The position numbers and the translations under genes are program-made. 64,000 bases of DNA from positions 124,001 through 188,000 of the forward strand of contig NZ_AGAV01000007.1 of assembly GCF_000224785.1 (NCBI RefSeq). The letters run 5' to 3'. The stretch's first letter is position 1. The number at the start of each line of letters is the position of its first letter. The notes below the pieces were generated by a model, which worked only from the letters and a program-made list of their open reading frames with translations, was not told the DNA's origin and did not search any database. Origin of the DNA: Lentibacillus jeotgali. GTDB lineage: Bacteria; Bacillota; Bacilli; Bacillales; Amphibacillaceae. Below are positions 16,585 to 24,638 of the stretch, in pieces.

Positions 16585-17356
16585 CGATTATTGTTTCCGA
16601 TTTAACAGGCAATAAGTCTTGTGACGTTAAGTCTTCTTTGTTCATATAGTTTTTTACCAGGTGATACCCGGCGCAATAGCCGGCCATTTTGGGATAAGGA
16701 CCGAGACCATACAGTATTTGTAAATGTTTGCGTCCGGATTTCGGGATATTCCGATTAGGGAGTATCAGATTCATGCATATTCTTTGTAATTGTCTATCGG
16801 AGTAATACGATAACCAATTAGCTGTATACCGGACACCAAACCTTTCACGGACGGCGTTTTCCGCTAAACCTTCCAGTATCACGGTGTCAAGAAGTGTGTA
16901 TTCAGCTTCCTTTTTGCTGTATTTGGATAATCTGCAAATATGATTGTATTCATGTGTCAACAACGCCCGAATTTCTTTTTCTGTATTGGTTTCCGAAACA
17001 AACAAAAAGAGTTTGTCAGGGAAGCTCAGTCCTGATTTCCCGTTTTGTTCTTGGTTTAATTTTCGGTTATTCGTATCAGCGGGCAATATGAAAACCGGGA
17101 TATCTGGGCCGTCCCATTCTTTCTTCAGATTTTTTGCTTCCCGTTGTACGATTTGCCAAATATGGTTTTTTTGTAATCCTTCGATCAGTTCATTCCCATT
17201 TTTCCGTGGCTCTCGGTACATGCCATGCATTGTTAAGTGCTGATGAATGTCGGCGGCTGAAACACCTTTATCAAATTGGCTTTTAAATTTTTCACAAAGT
17301 TCCAGCGGTTTATGATAAGTATCCAACAACCATTTGTCGGTTCGAATGACACTCAT
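16565..17356 (-). CDS. DUF2268 (YjaZ-type) putative zinc protease
   Basis: This 263-residue soluble protein has HEYNH in the ALLTHEYNHICRLSKYSKKE segment (about 137-156), a zinc-peptidase HExxH-like motif in which the glutamate follows the first His. A downstream VILEGLAENAV supplies the likely third ligand (Glu). This matches the DUF2268 family. The start at 17356 has TTAGGAG with ideal spacing; the ATG two codons earlier sits on the ribosome site. Substrates are unknown. Confidence 0.82.
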   Translation of the reverse strand: MSVIRTDKWLLDTYHKPLELCEKFKSQFDKGVSAADIHQHLTMHGMYREPRKNGNELIEGLQKNHIWQIVQREAKNLKKEWDGPDIPVFILPADTNNRKLNQEQNGKSGLSFPDKLFLFVSETNTEKEIRALLTHEYNHICRLSKYSKKEAEYTLLDTVILEGLAENAVRERFGVRYTANWLSYYSDRQLQRICMNLILPNRNIPKSGRKHLQILYGLGPYPKMAGYCAGYHLVKNYMNKEDLTSQDLLPVKSETIIEKTDEL

Positions 17357-17505
17357 ATGCATACTCCTAACCTTATTGTATCTAATACACTATGTCACCG
17401 GCTGTGTCGATGTTACTAAAGAAGTGAATGGATTAGTCAAACACCTTTTCATTTAATTGTTTAGTTGAATAGGATATAACAAAACGAAAACAGGGAGGTA
17501 TGAGG

Positions 17506-17736
17506 ATGATCTATCTTGGAAGACCAGAAAGGCCTATGCCGCCGCCACGCCCTCCTATGGGCCCGCCACGTCCGGCAATTCAGAGGCAGCGGCAACCGGC
17601 AGGACAAAATATCTTGAATCATTTTCGGGATTCAGACGGAAACTTGGATATTGACAAAATCACGACCACAGCCCAGCAAGTCGGAAAGCTTTACGGACAG
17701 GTAAGCCCGCTGATCACAAAATTTACCAAACGCTGA
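17506..17736 (+). CDS. YppG-like small protein
   Basis: This 76-residue protein has a proline-rich head (RPMPPPRPPMGPPRP) and a C-terminal domain with FRDSDGNLDIDKITTTAQQVGKLYGQVSPLITKFTKR, the conserved YppG-type ending. GGGAGG lies 7 bases before the chosen ATG at 17506; the ATG at 17500 is too close to it. YppG-type proteins are associated with sporulating bacilli; the role is unknown. Confidence 0.78.
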   Translation: MIYLGRPERPMPPPRPPMGPPRPAIQRQRQPAGQNILNHFRDSDGNLDIDKITTTAQQVGKLYGQVSPLITKFTKR

Positions 17737-17767
17737 TTCAGTAGATGCATAGGAGTTGTATAACCGG

Positions 17768-18208
17768 ATGACAATACGAAAAGCAACAAAACGTGAAACC
17801 CGGGAGGTTATCAGTCATTCAATGGACGTTTTAAAGGAATCGAGTATGGGGCATATTCCTGAAAAACAGGAAAAAGCTCAGCAAATGATTGCCCCGTTTT
17901 TGGCTTCCGGAGGCTATTATCTGGTTCACACTGAGAGTAACAATCTTCAGGGCTGGATAGGTGTTGGAACTACAATTGATCATTATACAGATAAACCTGT
18001 GGGTGTCATTCCTGAGCTTTATGTCCTGCCACAATACCGTAAGCAAGGGATCGCGGAAACATTATGTCATGAAGCTTCGGCAATATTGTGGGAGAAGGGG
18101 GTTGCCGCTGTTCAACTTAATGTGTTCGCCGGCAATTCAGTCAAACAGCTTTATCAGAGGCTTGGCTTTCAGGAAGTTGCTACGTTAATGGAAAAGCGAT
18201 TTGATTAA
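17768..18208 (+). CDS. GNAT-family N-acetyltransferase
   Basis: This 146-residue GNAT fold protein has its acetyl-CoA motif A in the VIPELYVLPQYRKQGIAETL stretch (about 80-100), with the R/QxxGxA loop QYRKQGIA, and motif B NVFAGNSVKQLYQRLGFQEVA. The start is ATG 17768 with AGGAG 12 bases upstream; a TTG at 17756 is possible. It follows the YppG-like gene by 31 bases. The substrate is unknown. Confidence 0.83.
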   Translation: MTIRKATKRETREVISHSMDVLKESSMGHIPEKQEKAQQMIAPFLASGGYYLVHTESNNLQGWIGVGTTIDHYTDKPVGVIPELYVLPQYRKQGIAETLCHEASAILWEKGVAAVQLNVFAGNSVKQLYQRLGFQEVATLMEKRFD

Positions 18209-18265
18209 GCAGGGAAATTATAACCACCGCTGCAGAAGTTTTTGATGGAAACGGATAATGTTATA

Positions 18266-18323
18266 AAAAATCCGAACTGATTCGAATCTAACTGGCGATT
18301 TTGAATCATCGTTCGGATTTTTA
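18266..18323 (+). terminator. terminator after the acetyltransferase gene
   Basis: AAAAATCCGAAC / GTTCGGATTTTT with an inner TGATTC / GAATCA pairing. Confidence 0.75.
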
Positions 18324-18474
18324 GTTGATGTAACGATTCTTATGACCTATGCTCGAAAAAAGCTGGAAGGGTTGTGTTCTTGCAACTGTCATGATAATTT
18401 AATTTACAGAAAAGAAAAAATATCGTTACACAAATATGGAATTAAGAACGGAAGTTGATCTGGAAGGTGATAGA

Positions 18475-19266
18475 ATGAACAATACACAGCATAATTGGCA
18501 GATTATCCGGTTTGATGGGGAGGAACCACAATCACTGGATGATGAAATCGCCACGGAATTTCCCTTGACAGTTATATTAAACGGTGATGAATTTGCCACA
18601 ATGGTATGTTCACCGACCGATTTGGAAGAATTGACAATAGGATTTCTTGCCTCAGAAGGGATTATCCGTTCTTATAATGAGATCAACAGTATTTCAGTTG
18701 ATGAAGGCAAAGGGTTTGCTTATATTGATATCACTAAAAATATCGACGCCATCCCGCAGGATCAGACAAAGCGTTTTATCGGTTCCTGCTGCGGGAAGAG
18801 CCGGCAATTTTATTTTAAAAGTGATGTCAGAACGGCGAAAACGGTTTACAGTCGTCTGTCAGTCACAGTTGAGCAGTGTTATACCCTGATGAACCAGCTG
18901 CAGTCTGAATCGGAGCAGTTCATCCGAACCGGCGGAGTTCATAATGCGGCCCTGGCAGCCCCCGATGATATGTTTGCAATTCGGATGGACATTGGCCGAC
19001 ATAACGCCCTCGATAAAATTTATGGCCATATCCTGAAACAGCGCATTCCGGTCAAAAATAAATTGATTGTGTTCAGCGGCCGGATTTCTTCCGAAGTGTT
19101 ACTTAAGATATCCAAAATTGGCGCGGGCATTCTCGTTTCCAAATCTGCTCCGACAGATTTGGCACTTCAACTGGCGACCGATTTGGGTATTACGGTAATC
19201 GGGTTTGTCAGAGCCGACAAAATGAACGTTTACACACATCCGCAACGAATTAAAGAAGCGATTTAG
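18475..19266 (+). CDS. fdhD: formate dehydrogenase accessory sulfurtransferase FdhD
   Basis: This 263-residue FdhD-family protein passes sulfur from a cysteine desulfurase to the molybdenum cofactor of formate dehydrogenase, a step needed for activity (known from E. coli). The active-site loop is FIGSCCGKSR (101-110), with the paired cysteines typical of the Bacillus members. The start at 18475 has GGAAGGTGAT upstream; the in-frame ATG at 18436 has none. It would act on the FdhA encoded at 43799-46750, 24 kb away. Confidence 0.92.
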   Translation: MNNTQHNWQIIRFDGEEPQSLDDEIATEFPLTVILNGDEFATMVCSPTDLEELTIGFLASEGIIRSYNEINSISVDEGKGFAYIDITKNIDAIPQDQTKRFIGSCCGKSRQFYFKSDVRTAKTVYSRLSVTVEQCYTLMNQLQSESEQFIRTGGVHNAALAAPDDMFAIRMDIGRHNALDKIYGHILKQRIPVKNKLIVFSGRISSEVLLKISKIGAGILVSKSAPTDLALQLATDLGITVIGFVRADKMNVYTHPQRIKEAI

Positions 19267-19378
19267 AAAATAATAAAAATCGAACACTAGTGGTTCGATA
19301 AATGTCAGAAAAAGGATATATTATCCCCATCAATGTTTGGGCAACCTAACAACAGTTGAATTAAATGGAGGGTTATGT

Positions 19379-19558
19379 ATGCCGAAGAAGCGAAATAAAG
19401 TAAATCCGGAAGACAGCCGTAACGTTGCTGAGAGGGGTTATGAACCAGACAACTATCTTGGCAATACACAATTTGATAAAGGCATGGCGGAAACGCATGA
19501 ACAAGTGTCTGATGACTATAAGGAAGGAACGATTGACCGAAAATTAGAGGACAAATAA
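19379..19558 (+). CDS. DUF4025 (YozQ-like) small protein
   Basis: This 59-residue acidic/basic soluble protein ends MAETHEQVSDDYKEGTIDRKLEDK, carrying the conserved EGT that marks DUF4025. GGAGGG precedes the ATG by 7 bases. The function is unknown; it is common in bacilli. Confidence 0.78.
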   Translation: MPKKRNKVNPEDSRNVAERGYEPDNYLGNTQFDKGMAETHEQVSDDYKEGTIDRKLEDK

Positions 19559-19701
19559 TCCCTTTCCAGCAGTCAAGCGCCTCTTTTTGAGGATAGTCAT
19601 ACAATCGCCCTGGCAAAACATTCACTTTAACGTATTGTATATATTAACTGGCCAAGCGGTAAAAAAGCCAGCGCTCATTCAATTTTCGCCTTATCGGAAA
19701 C

Positions 19702-19734
19702 AGAGTCCCTTTTCAAAAAAGGGGCTCTTTTTTA
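19702..19734 (+). terminator. terminator between the DUF4025 and carboxypeptidase genes
   Basis: AGAGTCCCTTTT / AAAAGGGGCTCT with one mismatch and a TTTTTT tail. Confidence 0.75.
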
Positions 19735-19815
19735 TAGGCCATGTCCGGCTCCAGCGTCAAAGCTGTAGGGCGTACGTTGCTAAACGAACGCTTGCACCTT
19801 TGTTCGCAGCTCAGC

Positions 19816-19922
19816 TAATTGTGACAACTTGAGCGAAAAATTTGTGAACTTGAGCGGAGTTTGTGACAATTTGAGCCGATTTCATGATATTTAAGCCGAT
19901 TCTGTGACAGCTTGAGCCGATC
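19816..19922 (+). repeat. five tandem TGTGACAA-TTGAGCCGATT units, 21-bp period
   Basis: The (G/A)AGC core lies at 19831, 19852, 19873, 19893 and 19914 (spacings 21, 21, 20, 21). The best units read TGTGACAATTTGAGCCGATT and TGTGACAGCTTGAGCCGATC. A solitary copy lies at 5924-5945. The sequence is unrelated to the NCGCGCGA array, but the period is the same. Confidence 0.85.
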
Positions 19923-20047
19923 CAACAATTGCATGCACGTATAAATCATTCCCCGCAAGTCTATCATTTACGGAGAGGTGTCGTTTCAAGAAGGATTCAG
20001 CACTGTTTATGACGAAATATAAATATAAGGCTTACCGGGGTGATTCC

Positions 20048-21520
20048 ATGACCGTGAAACATTATAGCTTTGGAATGCTCTTTCTTTTTATAATCGTTTT
20101 TCTGGCAGGGTCATTCGCTGACAATAAACCTGACCATATAGACAGCGAAGGAGAGGGGCACGATATGAGTGAAAAGCTGAATCATTTGATTGAAAATGAA
20201 CCAAAGCTGCAAGGAGCTATCACAGGGATAAGCATCCGAGATGGGGAAACAGGGGAAAAACTATATGGTCATAATGGAGATGTCCGGTTGCGACCGGCCT
20301 CCAATATGAAATTATTAACCGCCGCAGCAGCACTTTCTGTATTGGGTGAGGATTACAGGTTTACCACAGAGGTGTTGACTGAGGGATCCATTACAAATAA
20401 TCAATTGGACGGGAATCTGTTTTTAAAAGGAAAAGGCGACCCCACGCTTATGCCTGAAGACTTTGATATGTTTGCCAAAAAAGTGAAGGAAAGCGGAATT
20501 GATGTGATCAATGGGGATATTATTGCTGATGATACCTGGTATGATGATGTTCGTCTGTCGCCCGGTCTTGTCTGGAGTGATGAGCACTGGTATTACGGAG
20601 CGCAAATTTCTGCATTAACGGTTTCCCCTGATAAGGATTTTGACGCCGGCACGGTTGTTGTTGAAGTCGCACCAGCTGATACCGGGGACAGTCCGGTAGT
20701 TACAGTATCACCTGATACAGATTATGTACAGGTCAAAAATAATGCAAAAACGACTACGCCAGGTGGTGAGGAAGATTTAACGCTCAATCGGATTCATGGT
20801 GAAAATGTGATTACAATTGACGGGACCATTCCGGCTGATTCAGCCAACGTTAAAGAATGGATGGCCGTCTGGGAGCCGACCGGTTATGCGCTGGATCTGT
20901 TCAGACAATCACTGGAAGAGCGGGGGATCACATGGACCGGCAGGGTGAAAACAGGACAAGCTCCAAAAAAAGCTGATGTCCTGCATACGGGTAAATCCAT
21001 GCCACTTTCCGAATTGCTCGTACCATTCATGAAGTTAAGCAACAATACACATGCGGAGATTCTTGTAAAGGAAATGGGTAAAGTCGTTCATGATGAAGGA
21101 AGCTGGGAAAAAGGACTGGACGTCGTCGAGTCTGAAATGAAGAGTCTTGGCATGACTAGCGATACGACTGTGATTCGCGATGGATCGGGCATTTCTCATA
21201 TGAATCTTCTGCCGCCGGATGAACTATCCAGATTGCTGTATAACGTGCAAGATAAAGAATGGTTTGATACGTATTTAAACGCGCTTCCGAATTCCAACGC
21301 TTCAGATCGGATGAAGGGCGGAACGTTGCGTCACCGAATGAACGATGTCAGTATACAGGCTAAGACCGGAACAATTGATGGTGTCAGTACACTTTCCGGT
21401 TATGCAGAGGCGACGAATGGAAGCAAATTTATATTTTCGATTATGCTTAATAACCTGTTGGATGAAGAAGATGGACCAGAGATAGAAGATAAAATAGTGA
21501 AGATATTGGTGAATCAATAA
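20048..21520 (+). CDS. dacC: D-alanyl-D-alanine carboxypeptidase/endopeptidase, PBP4 type (peptidase S13)
   Basis: This 490-residue exported enzyme trims or cleaves D-Ala cross-links in peptidoglycan. A signal/anchor (residues 6-24) is followed by the S13 motifs SNMK (85-88), SNN in KLSNNTHAE (about 333) and KTG in QAKTGTIDG (about 440), with the large insert between SxxK and SxN typical of PBP4/PBP4a. The start was chosen at 20048 with GGGGTGATTCC upstream; the ATG 13 codons earlier has no ribosome site. The closest B. subtilis analogue is DacC (PBP4a); the symbol is by analogy. Confidence 0.88.
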   Translation: MTVKHYSFGMLFLFIIVFLAGSFADNKPDHIDSEGEGHDMSEKLNHLIENEPKLQGAITGISIRDGETGEKLYGHNGDVRLRPASNMKLLTAAAALSVLGEDYRFTTEVLTEGSITNNQLDGNLFLKGKGDPTLMPEDFDMFAKKVKESGIDVINGDIIADDTWYDDVRLSPGLVWSDEHWYYGAQISALTVSPDKDFDAGTVVVEVAPADTGDSPVVTVSPDTDYVQVKNNAKTTTPGGEEDLTLNRIHGENVITIDGTIPADSANVKEWMAVWEPTGYALDLFRQSLEERGITWTGRVKTGQAPKKADVLHTGKSMPLSELLVPFMKLSNNTHAEILVKEMGKVVHDEGSWEKGLDVVESEMKSLGMTSDTTVIRDGSGISHMNLLPPDELSRLLYNVQDKEWFDTYLNALPNSNASDRMKGGTLRHRMNDVSIQAKTGTIDGVSTLSGYAEATNGSKFIFSIMLNNLLDEEDGPEIEDKIVKILVNQ

Positions 21521-21522
21521 CA

Positions 21523-21555
21523 GAAGGGAGCCCATACTTTTTGGGCTCCCTTTTT
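21523..21555. terminator. terminator between dacC-like gene and Gln-rich gene
   Basis: GAAGGGAGCCCA / TTGGGCTCCCTTTTT with a short loop, between convergent genes. Confidence 0.88.
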
Positions 21556-21567
21556 AATCCCGAAAGA

Positions 21568-21849
21568 TTACTGGTTATTTTGCTGGGATTGCTGTGCTTG
21601 AGTTGCTTGCTGGCGAGCTTGCTGAAGCTGCTGCTGCGCCTGCTGAACTTGCTGGTTTTGTTGTGCTTGGGCACCAGCTTGTTGCTGCGCGTTCTGCAAT
21701 TGTTGTTCAGCCTGCTGTACCTGCTGCTGAGCTTGCTGAAGCTGCTGCGGATCAGCACTTGCCTGAGCTTGCTGAACAGCTTGCTGAGCCTGCTGTGCTT
21801 GTTGAACTGCTTGCTGCAGTTGTTGCTGTTGTTGGTTTTGTTGTGCCAT
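21568..21849 (-). CDS. glutamine-rich low-complexity protein (93 aa)
   Basis: The 93-residue protein consists almost only of Q, A, N and V in heptad-like QQAQQA/QVQQAQQQL runs; there are no aromatic residues, a single proline and no cysteine, so a long helix or coiled coil is likely. The start at 21849 has GGAGG 8 bases upstream; in-frame codons further upstream add a non-matching hydrophobic stretch. It lies under a candidate sigma-G promoter. The Gln richness recalls gamma-type small acid-soluble spore proteins, but the GTEFASET-type cleavage motif is absent, so that identity is not supported. Confidence 0.75.
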   Translation of the reverse strand: MAQQNQQQQQLQQAVQQAQQAQQAVQQAQASADPQQLQQAQQQVQQAEQQLQNAQQQAGAQAQQNQQVQQAQQQLQQARQQATQAQQSQQNNQ

Positions 21850-21897
21850 AAGTATACCTCCAAGTAAAATTATTGCGCTGCAAGAGCGCTCCGTACT

Positions 21898-21927
21898 TAT
21901 CATGCCGCATACTTTGTAAAATATGTA
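21898..21927 (-). promoter_or_regulatory. candidate forespore (sigma-G) promoter of the Gln-rich gene
   Basis: On the minus strand TACATA (21927-21922), 17 bases, CATGATA (21904-21898). The -10 fits CATNNTA; the -35 is one base from the GMATA consensus. Confidence 0.45.
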
Positions 21928-22007
21928 TGTGAATTGAAACTTTTTTCCATTTAACCGAGCCTTACGTTTCTTCTAAGTCCTACTATATAGAACCCAAATC
22001 CGATCGG

Positions 22008-22038
22008 TGAATAATAACGTGTTTAATCTTTCATACTA
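22008..22038 (+). promoter_or_regulatory. sigma-G promoter of the germination operon
   Basis: TGAATA (22008-22013), 18 bases, CATACTA (22032-22038), 36 bases before the gerA-type start. This matches the forespore sigma-G consensus, as expected for germinant-receptor operons. Confidence 0.8.
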
Positions 22039-22074
22039 AAATCAACATATCGCTTAGCTTAGAAGGATGTTCGC

Positions 22075-23538
22075 ATGAATAAGAAGACGTCACAGAAAAG
22101 AGTGCAAAGGGGATTCGACAAGCTGTTAACTGAATTAGAAAAGAAAGATTCTTTCATTCATTATCAGCATGAGCATGAAAATGGCACGATTCATTTGGGC
22201 TATTTAAAAACAGCTGTTGATCCGCAAAAACTCGAAAAATATATTCTGCCGCGTGTACAAGAGTACATATATAACGATTTAAGCGAATTAAATGGGTACA
22301 TCCCATTCACAAAAACCGAACTAGCGGAAAATTCCGATCATATTCAGGATAAGCTTGTGAAGGGTTTTGTATTTATTTACATGCCGAATGTCAGCCCGTC
22401 GTATTTGCTGGTTCCGCTGCCGCTCGATCAAAAACGGCAGGTTTCTGTTCCTGAAGTGGAGTTCAGTGTTGTCGGTCCGAAAGAAGCGTTTGTTGAAGAT
22501 ATTGACACAAATTTGAATCTAATCCGGAAAAGGCTGTCTATCCCCGAGTTAAGTGTTAAGAAATTAAAAGTCGGTACAATCACGAAAACAGATGTGGCTG
22601 TCGTCTCAATAGATGGAATAGCTGATGAGGAGAATGTCAATACCGCGGTACAGCGTATAAAAGATGTTGAAATTGATCAGGTGATTGACAGTTCGTATAT
22701 CCAGCAAACGATTGCAGATAACAAAAATTCACCATTTCCGCAGCTGCTGGATACGGAGCGGCCTGACCGGATTGCCGCGATATTGGCTGAAGGAAAAATT
22801 GCTATATTTGTCGACGGTTCGCCGCATGTTTTACTTGGGCCGACAACATTGATCGAATTCTTTTCCGCGTTTGAGGATTATTTTTTAAACTGGATGACCG
22901 CGTCTGCGTTCCGACTGATCCGTTTAATTGCCGTCTTTTTTTCAATTTTAATTACACCATTATATGTTGCAGTGCTGACACATCATTTTGAAATAATACC
23001 GCAGACACTGCTTACTACAATTGTCCATTCCAGAACGCAGGTGCCTTTTCCGCCTGTAATAGAAGCACTCATTCTAGAGTTTACCATTGAATTGCTGCGG
23101 GAGGCGGGTGCCAGACTGCCGACCAAAATCGGTCAGACAATCGGTATTGTGGGCGGTATTGTTATTGGAACAGCGGCGGTTGAAGCGGGGCTGACAAGCA
23201 ATGTACTGCTGATTATTGTTGCACTTGCTGCTTTAGGTTCATTTACAACGCCCGTGTATAAAATGAGTAACACAATCAGGCTGATCCGTTTCCCGTTAAT
23301 CATCGTTTCGCATGTTTACGGGTTAATTGGTCTGACGATTGCCATTGCTTATATTATGGTACATCTACTGCGGCTGACGTCGCTCGGGCGGCCGTTCTTT
23401 GCACCGGTTTTTCCGTTCAGGCCTAAGGATTTCAAAGACGCATTGATACGTCTGCCGTTTTCCGTGCAGCAGAAACGTCCATATCAAGTGCGTCCAACTA
23501 AAGTAAAGCGACCTGTTGCTGAAGAAACTGATAAATAG
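22075..23538 (+). CDS. gerXA: spore germinant receptor subunit A (GerAA family)
   Basis: This 487-residue A subunit of a GerA-type receptor has a soluble N-terminal half (1-275) with the LEGLLKGKIAIFVDGSP-like stretch (here ILAEGKIAIFVDGSPHVLLGP, about 240-260). Membrane segments follow (about 285-305, 350-375, 380-405, 410-450), including TPLYVAVLTHHFEIIP and the GARLPTKIGQTIGIVGGIVIG signature. It lies in the inner spore membrane and opens an A-B-C operon. The nutrient sensed cannot be predicted. Confidence 0.92.
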   Translation: MNKKTSQKRVQRGFDKLLTELEKKDSFIHYQHEHENGTIHLGYLKTAVDPQKLEKYILPRVQEYIYNDLSELNGYIPFTKTELAENSDHIQDKLVKGFVFIYMPNVSPSYLLVPLPLDQKRQVSVPEVEFSVVGPKEAFVEDIDTNLNLIRKRLSIPELSVKKLKVGTITKTDVAVVSIDGIADEENVNTAVQRIKDVEIDQVIDSSYIQQTIADNKNSPFPQLLDTERPDRIAAILAEGKIAIFVDGSPHVLLGPTTLIEFFSAFEDYFLNWMTASAFRLIRLIAVFFSILITPLYVAVLTHHFEIIPQTLLTTIVHSRTQVPFPPVIEALILEFTIELLREAGARLPTKIGQTIGIVGGIVIGTAAVEAGLTSNVLLIIVALAALGSFTTPVYKMSNTIRLIRFPLIIVSHVYGLIGLTIAIAYIMVHLLRLTSLGRPFFAPVFPFRPKDFKDALIRLPFSVQQKRPYQVRPTKVKRPVAEETDK

Positions 23539-23549
23539 AGGGGTAAGCG

Positions 23550-24638
23550 ATGATTTCACTCGATGATAAAGTAACAGGGTTGATGGTTTTTTTTCTCATC
23601 ACCTCTTCACAAATCGGTGTCGGTGTGCTCGGGTTTGAAAGTATCATTAACAAATATGCCGGCCATGACGCCTGGATGTCATTAATCATTTCCGGCCTTG
23701 CTGTCAGTGGCATCATATATCTCATGTATAAGATGCTGAAAAATGCTGAAAAGGGCGATATTGTTGAAATCCATCAATTTACGTACGGCAAGTGGCTTGG
23801 AAATTTCGTTACGATTATATTCACGATGTATTTACTTTTGATGGCAACTGTTGTGTTGCGTACGTATATCGAGATTATCCAGGTATGGATGTTCCCGCAT
23901 TTAAAGGTTTGGGCCTTTTTATTGATTCTAATTCCACTTATCTATTATACGATATCCGATCAATTCCGGACGGTTGTCGGGGTTTGTTTCCTTGGTATTG
24001 TCTATCCGTCTCTTTTAATTCCGACGGTGATTTATCCATTGCGTTTTGCGGATATGAACCACATACTGCCCATTATGGATCATACCATCACAGAATTGAT
24101 GCAATCGTCGACCTTAGCTATATTGAATTTTATGGGCTTTTCAACGCTTCTCGTTTTCTATCCGTTTATAAGGGAAGCAAACAAATCACAAAAATACGCC
24201 CAGTATGGCAATCTCTATACGACAGGATTGTATGTCGTTGTATGCTTAGTGTCATATCTCTTTTATAATCAGAGTGAATTGGAAGAGGTCATTTGGGCAT
24301 CATTGGGGCTATGGAAAATTATTGAAATGCCATTTATGGAGCGGTTTGAATATTTTGGAATTGCCACGCTGTTCTTTATGATTTTGCCGAATGCCGTACT
24401 GTACATGTGGGCGTCCACACGCGTGGTGCACCGTACCTTTGGCTTTGACCATAAGAAGACAGCTGTTGTGCTGCTCGTTATTTTATTCCTAACATGTGTG
24501 AGTTCTACGGGCAGGGTAGGTGTGAATGTATTAAATGATGGAGCCGGTAAAATCGGCCTCGTGTTTTTGTTTATTTACATACCTGTTCTGTTTGTCATCA
24601 ACCTGATTCGCAGGAAGGTGCGTAAGAATGTATCTTAA
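23550..24638 (+). CDS. gerXB: spore germinant receptor subunit B (GerAB family permease)
   Basis: This 362-residue protein has ten predicted membrane segments of the APC-type endospore permease family. In known GerB proteins this subunit carries the nutrient-binding pocket. The ribosome site is GAGGGG. It starts 11 bases after subunit A and overlaps the C gene by 11 bases. Confidence 0.92.
   Translation: MISLDDKVTGLMVFFLITSSQIGVGVLGFESIINKYAGHDAWMSLIISGLAVSGIIYLMYKMLKNAEKGDIVEIHQFTYGKWLGNFVTIIFTMYLLLMATVVLRTYIEIIQVWMFPHLKVWAFLLILIPLIYYTISDQFRTVVGVCFLGIVYPSLLIPTVIYPLRFADMNHILPIMDHTITELMQSSTLAILNFMGFSTLLVFYPFIREANKSQKYAQYGNLYTTGLYVVVCLVSYLFYNQSELEEVIWASLGLWKIIEMPFMERFEYFGIATLFFMILPNAVLYMWASTRVVHRTFGFDHKKTAVVLLVILFLTCVSSTGRVGVNVLNDGAGKIGLVFLFIYIPVLFVINLIRRKVRKNVS

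Larger units (their letters stand above)
19559..20047. other. 489-base intergenic region with terminator and repeats
   Basis: No gene was seen. It holds an orphan terminator (19702-19734), a GC-rich stretch at 19738-19815 (GTCCGGCTCCAGCGTCAAAG..., of the type often dispersed in Bacillaceae genomes) and the 21-bp-period repeat at 19816-19922. Confidence 0.7.

Noticed and set aside
21568-21849. Annotation of the Gln-rich protein as gamma-SASP
   Set aside because: Composition fits but the diagnostic GTEFASET-like cleavage motif is absent.
21541-21867. Leucine/cysteine- and alanine-rich frames opposite the Gln-rich gene
   Set aside because: Shadows of CAG/CAA repeats read on the other strand; no ribosome site.
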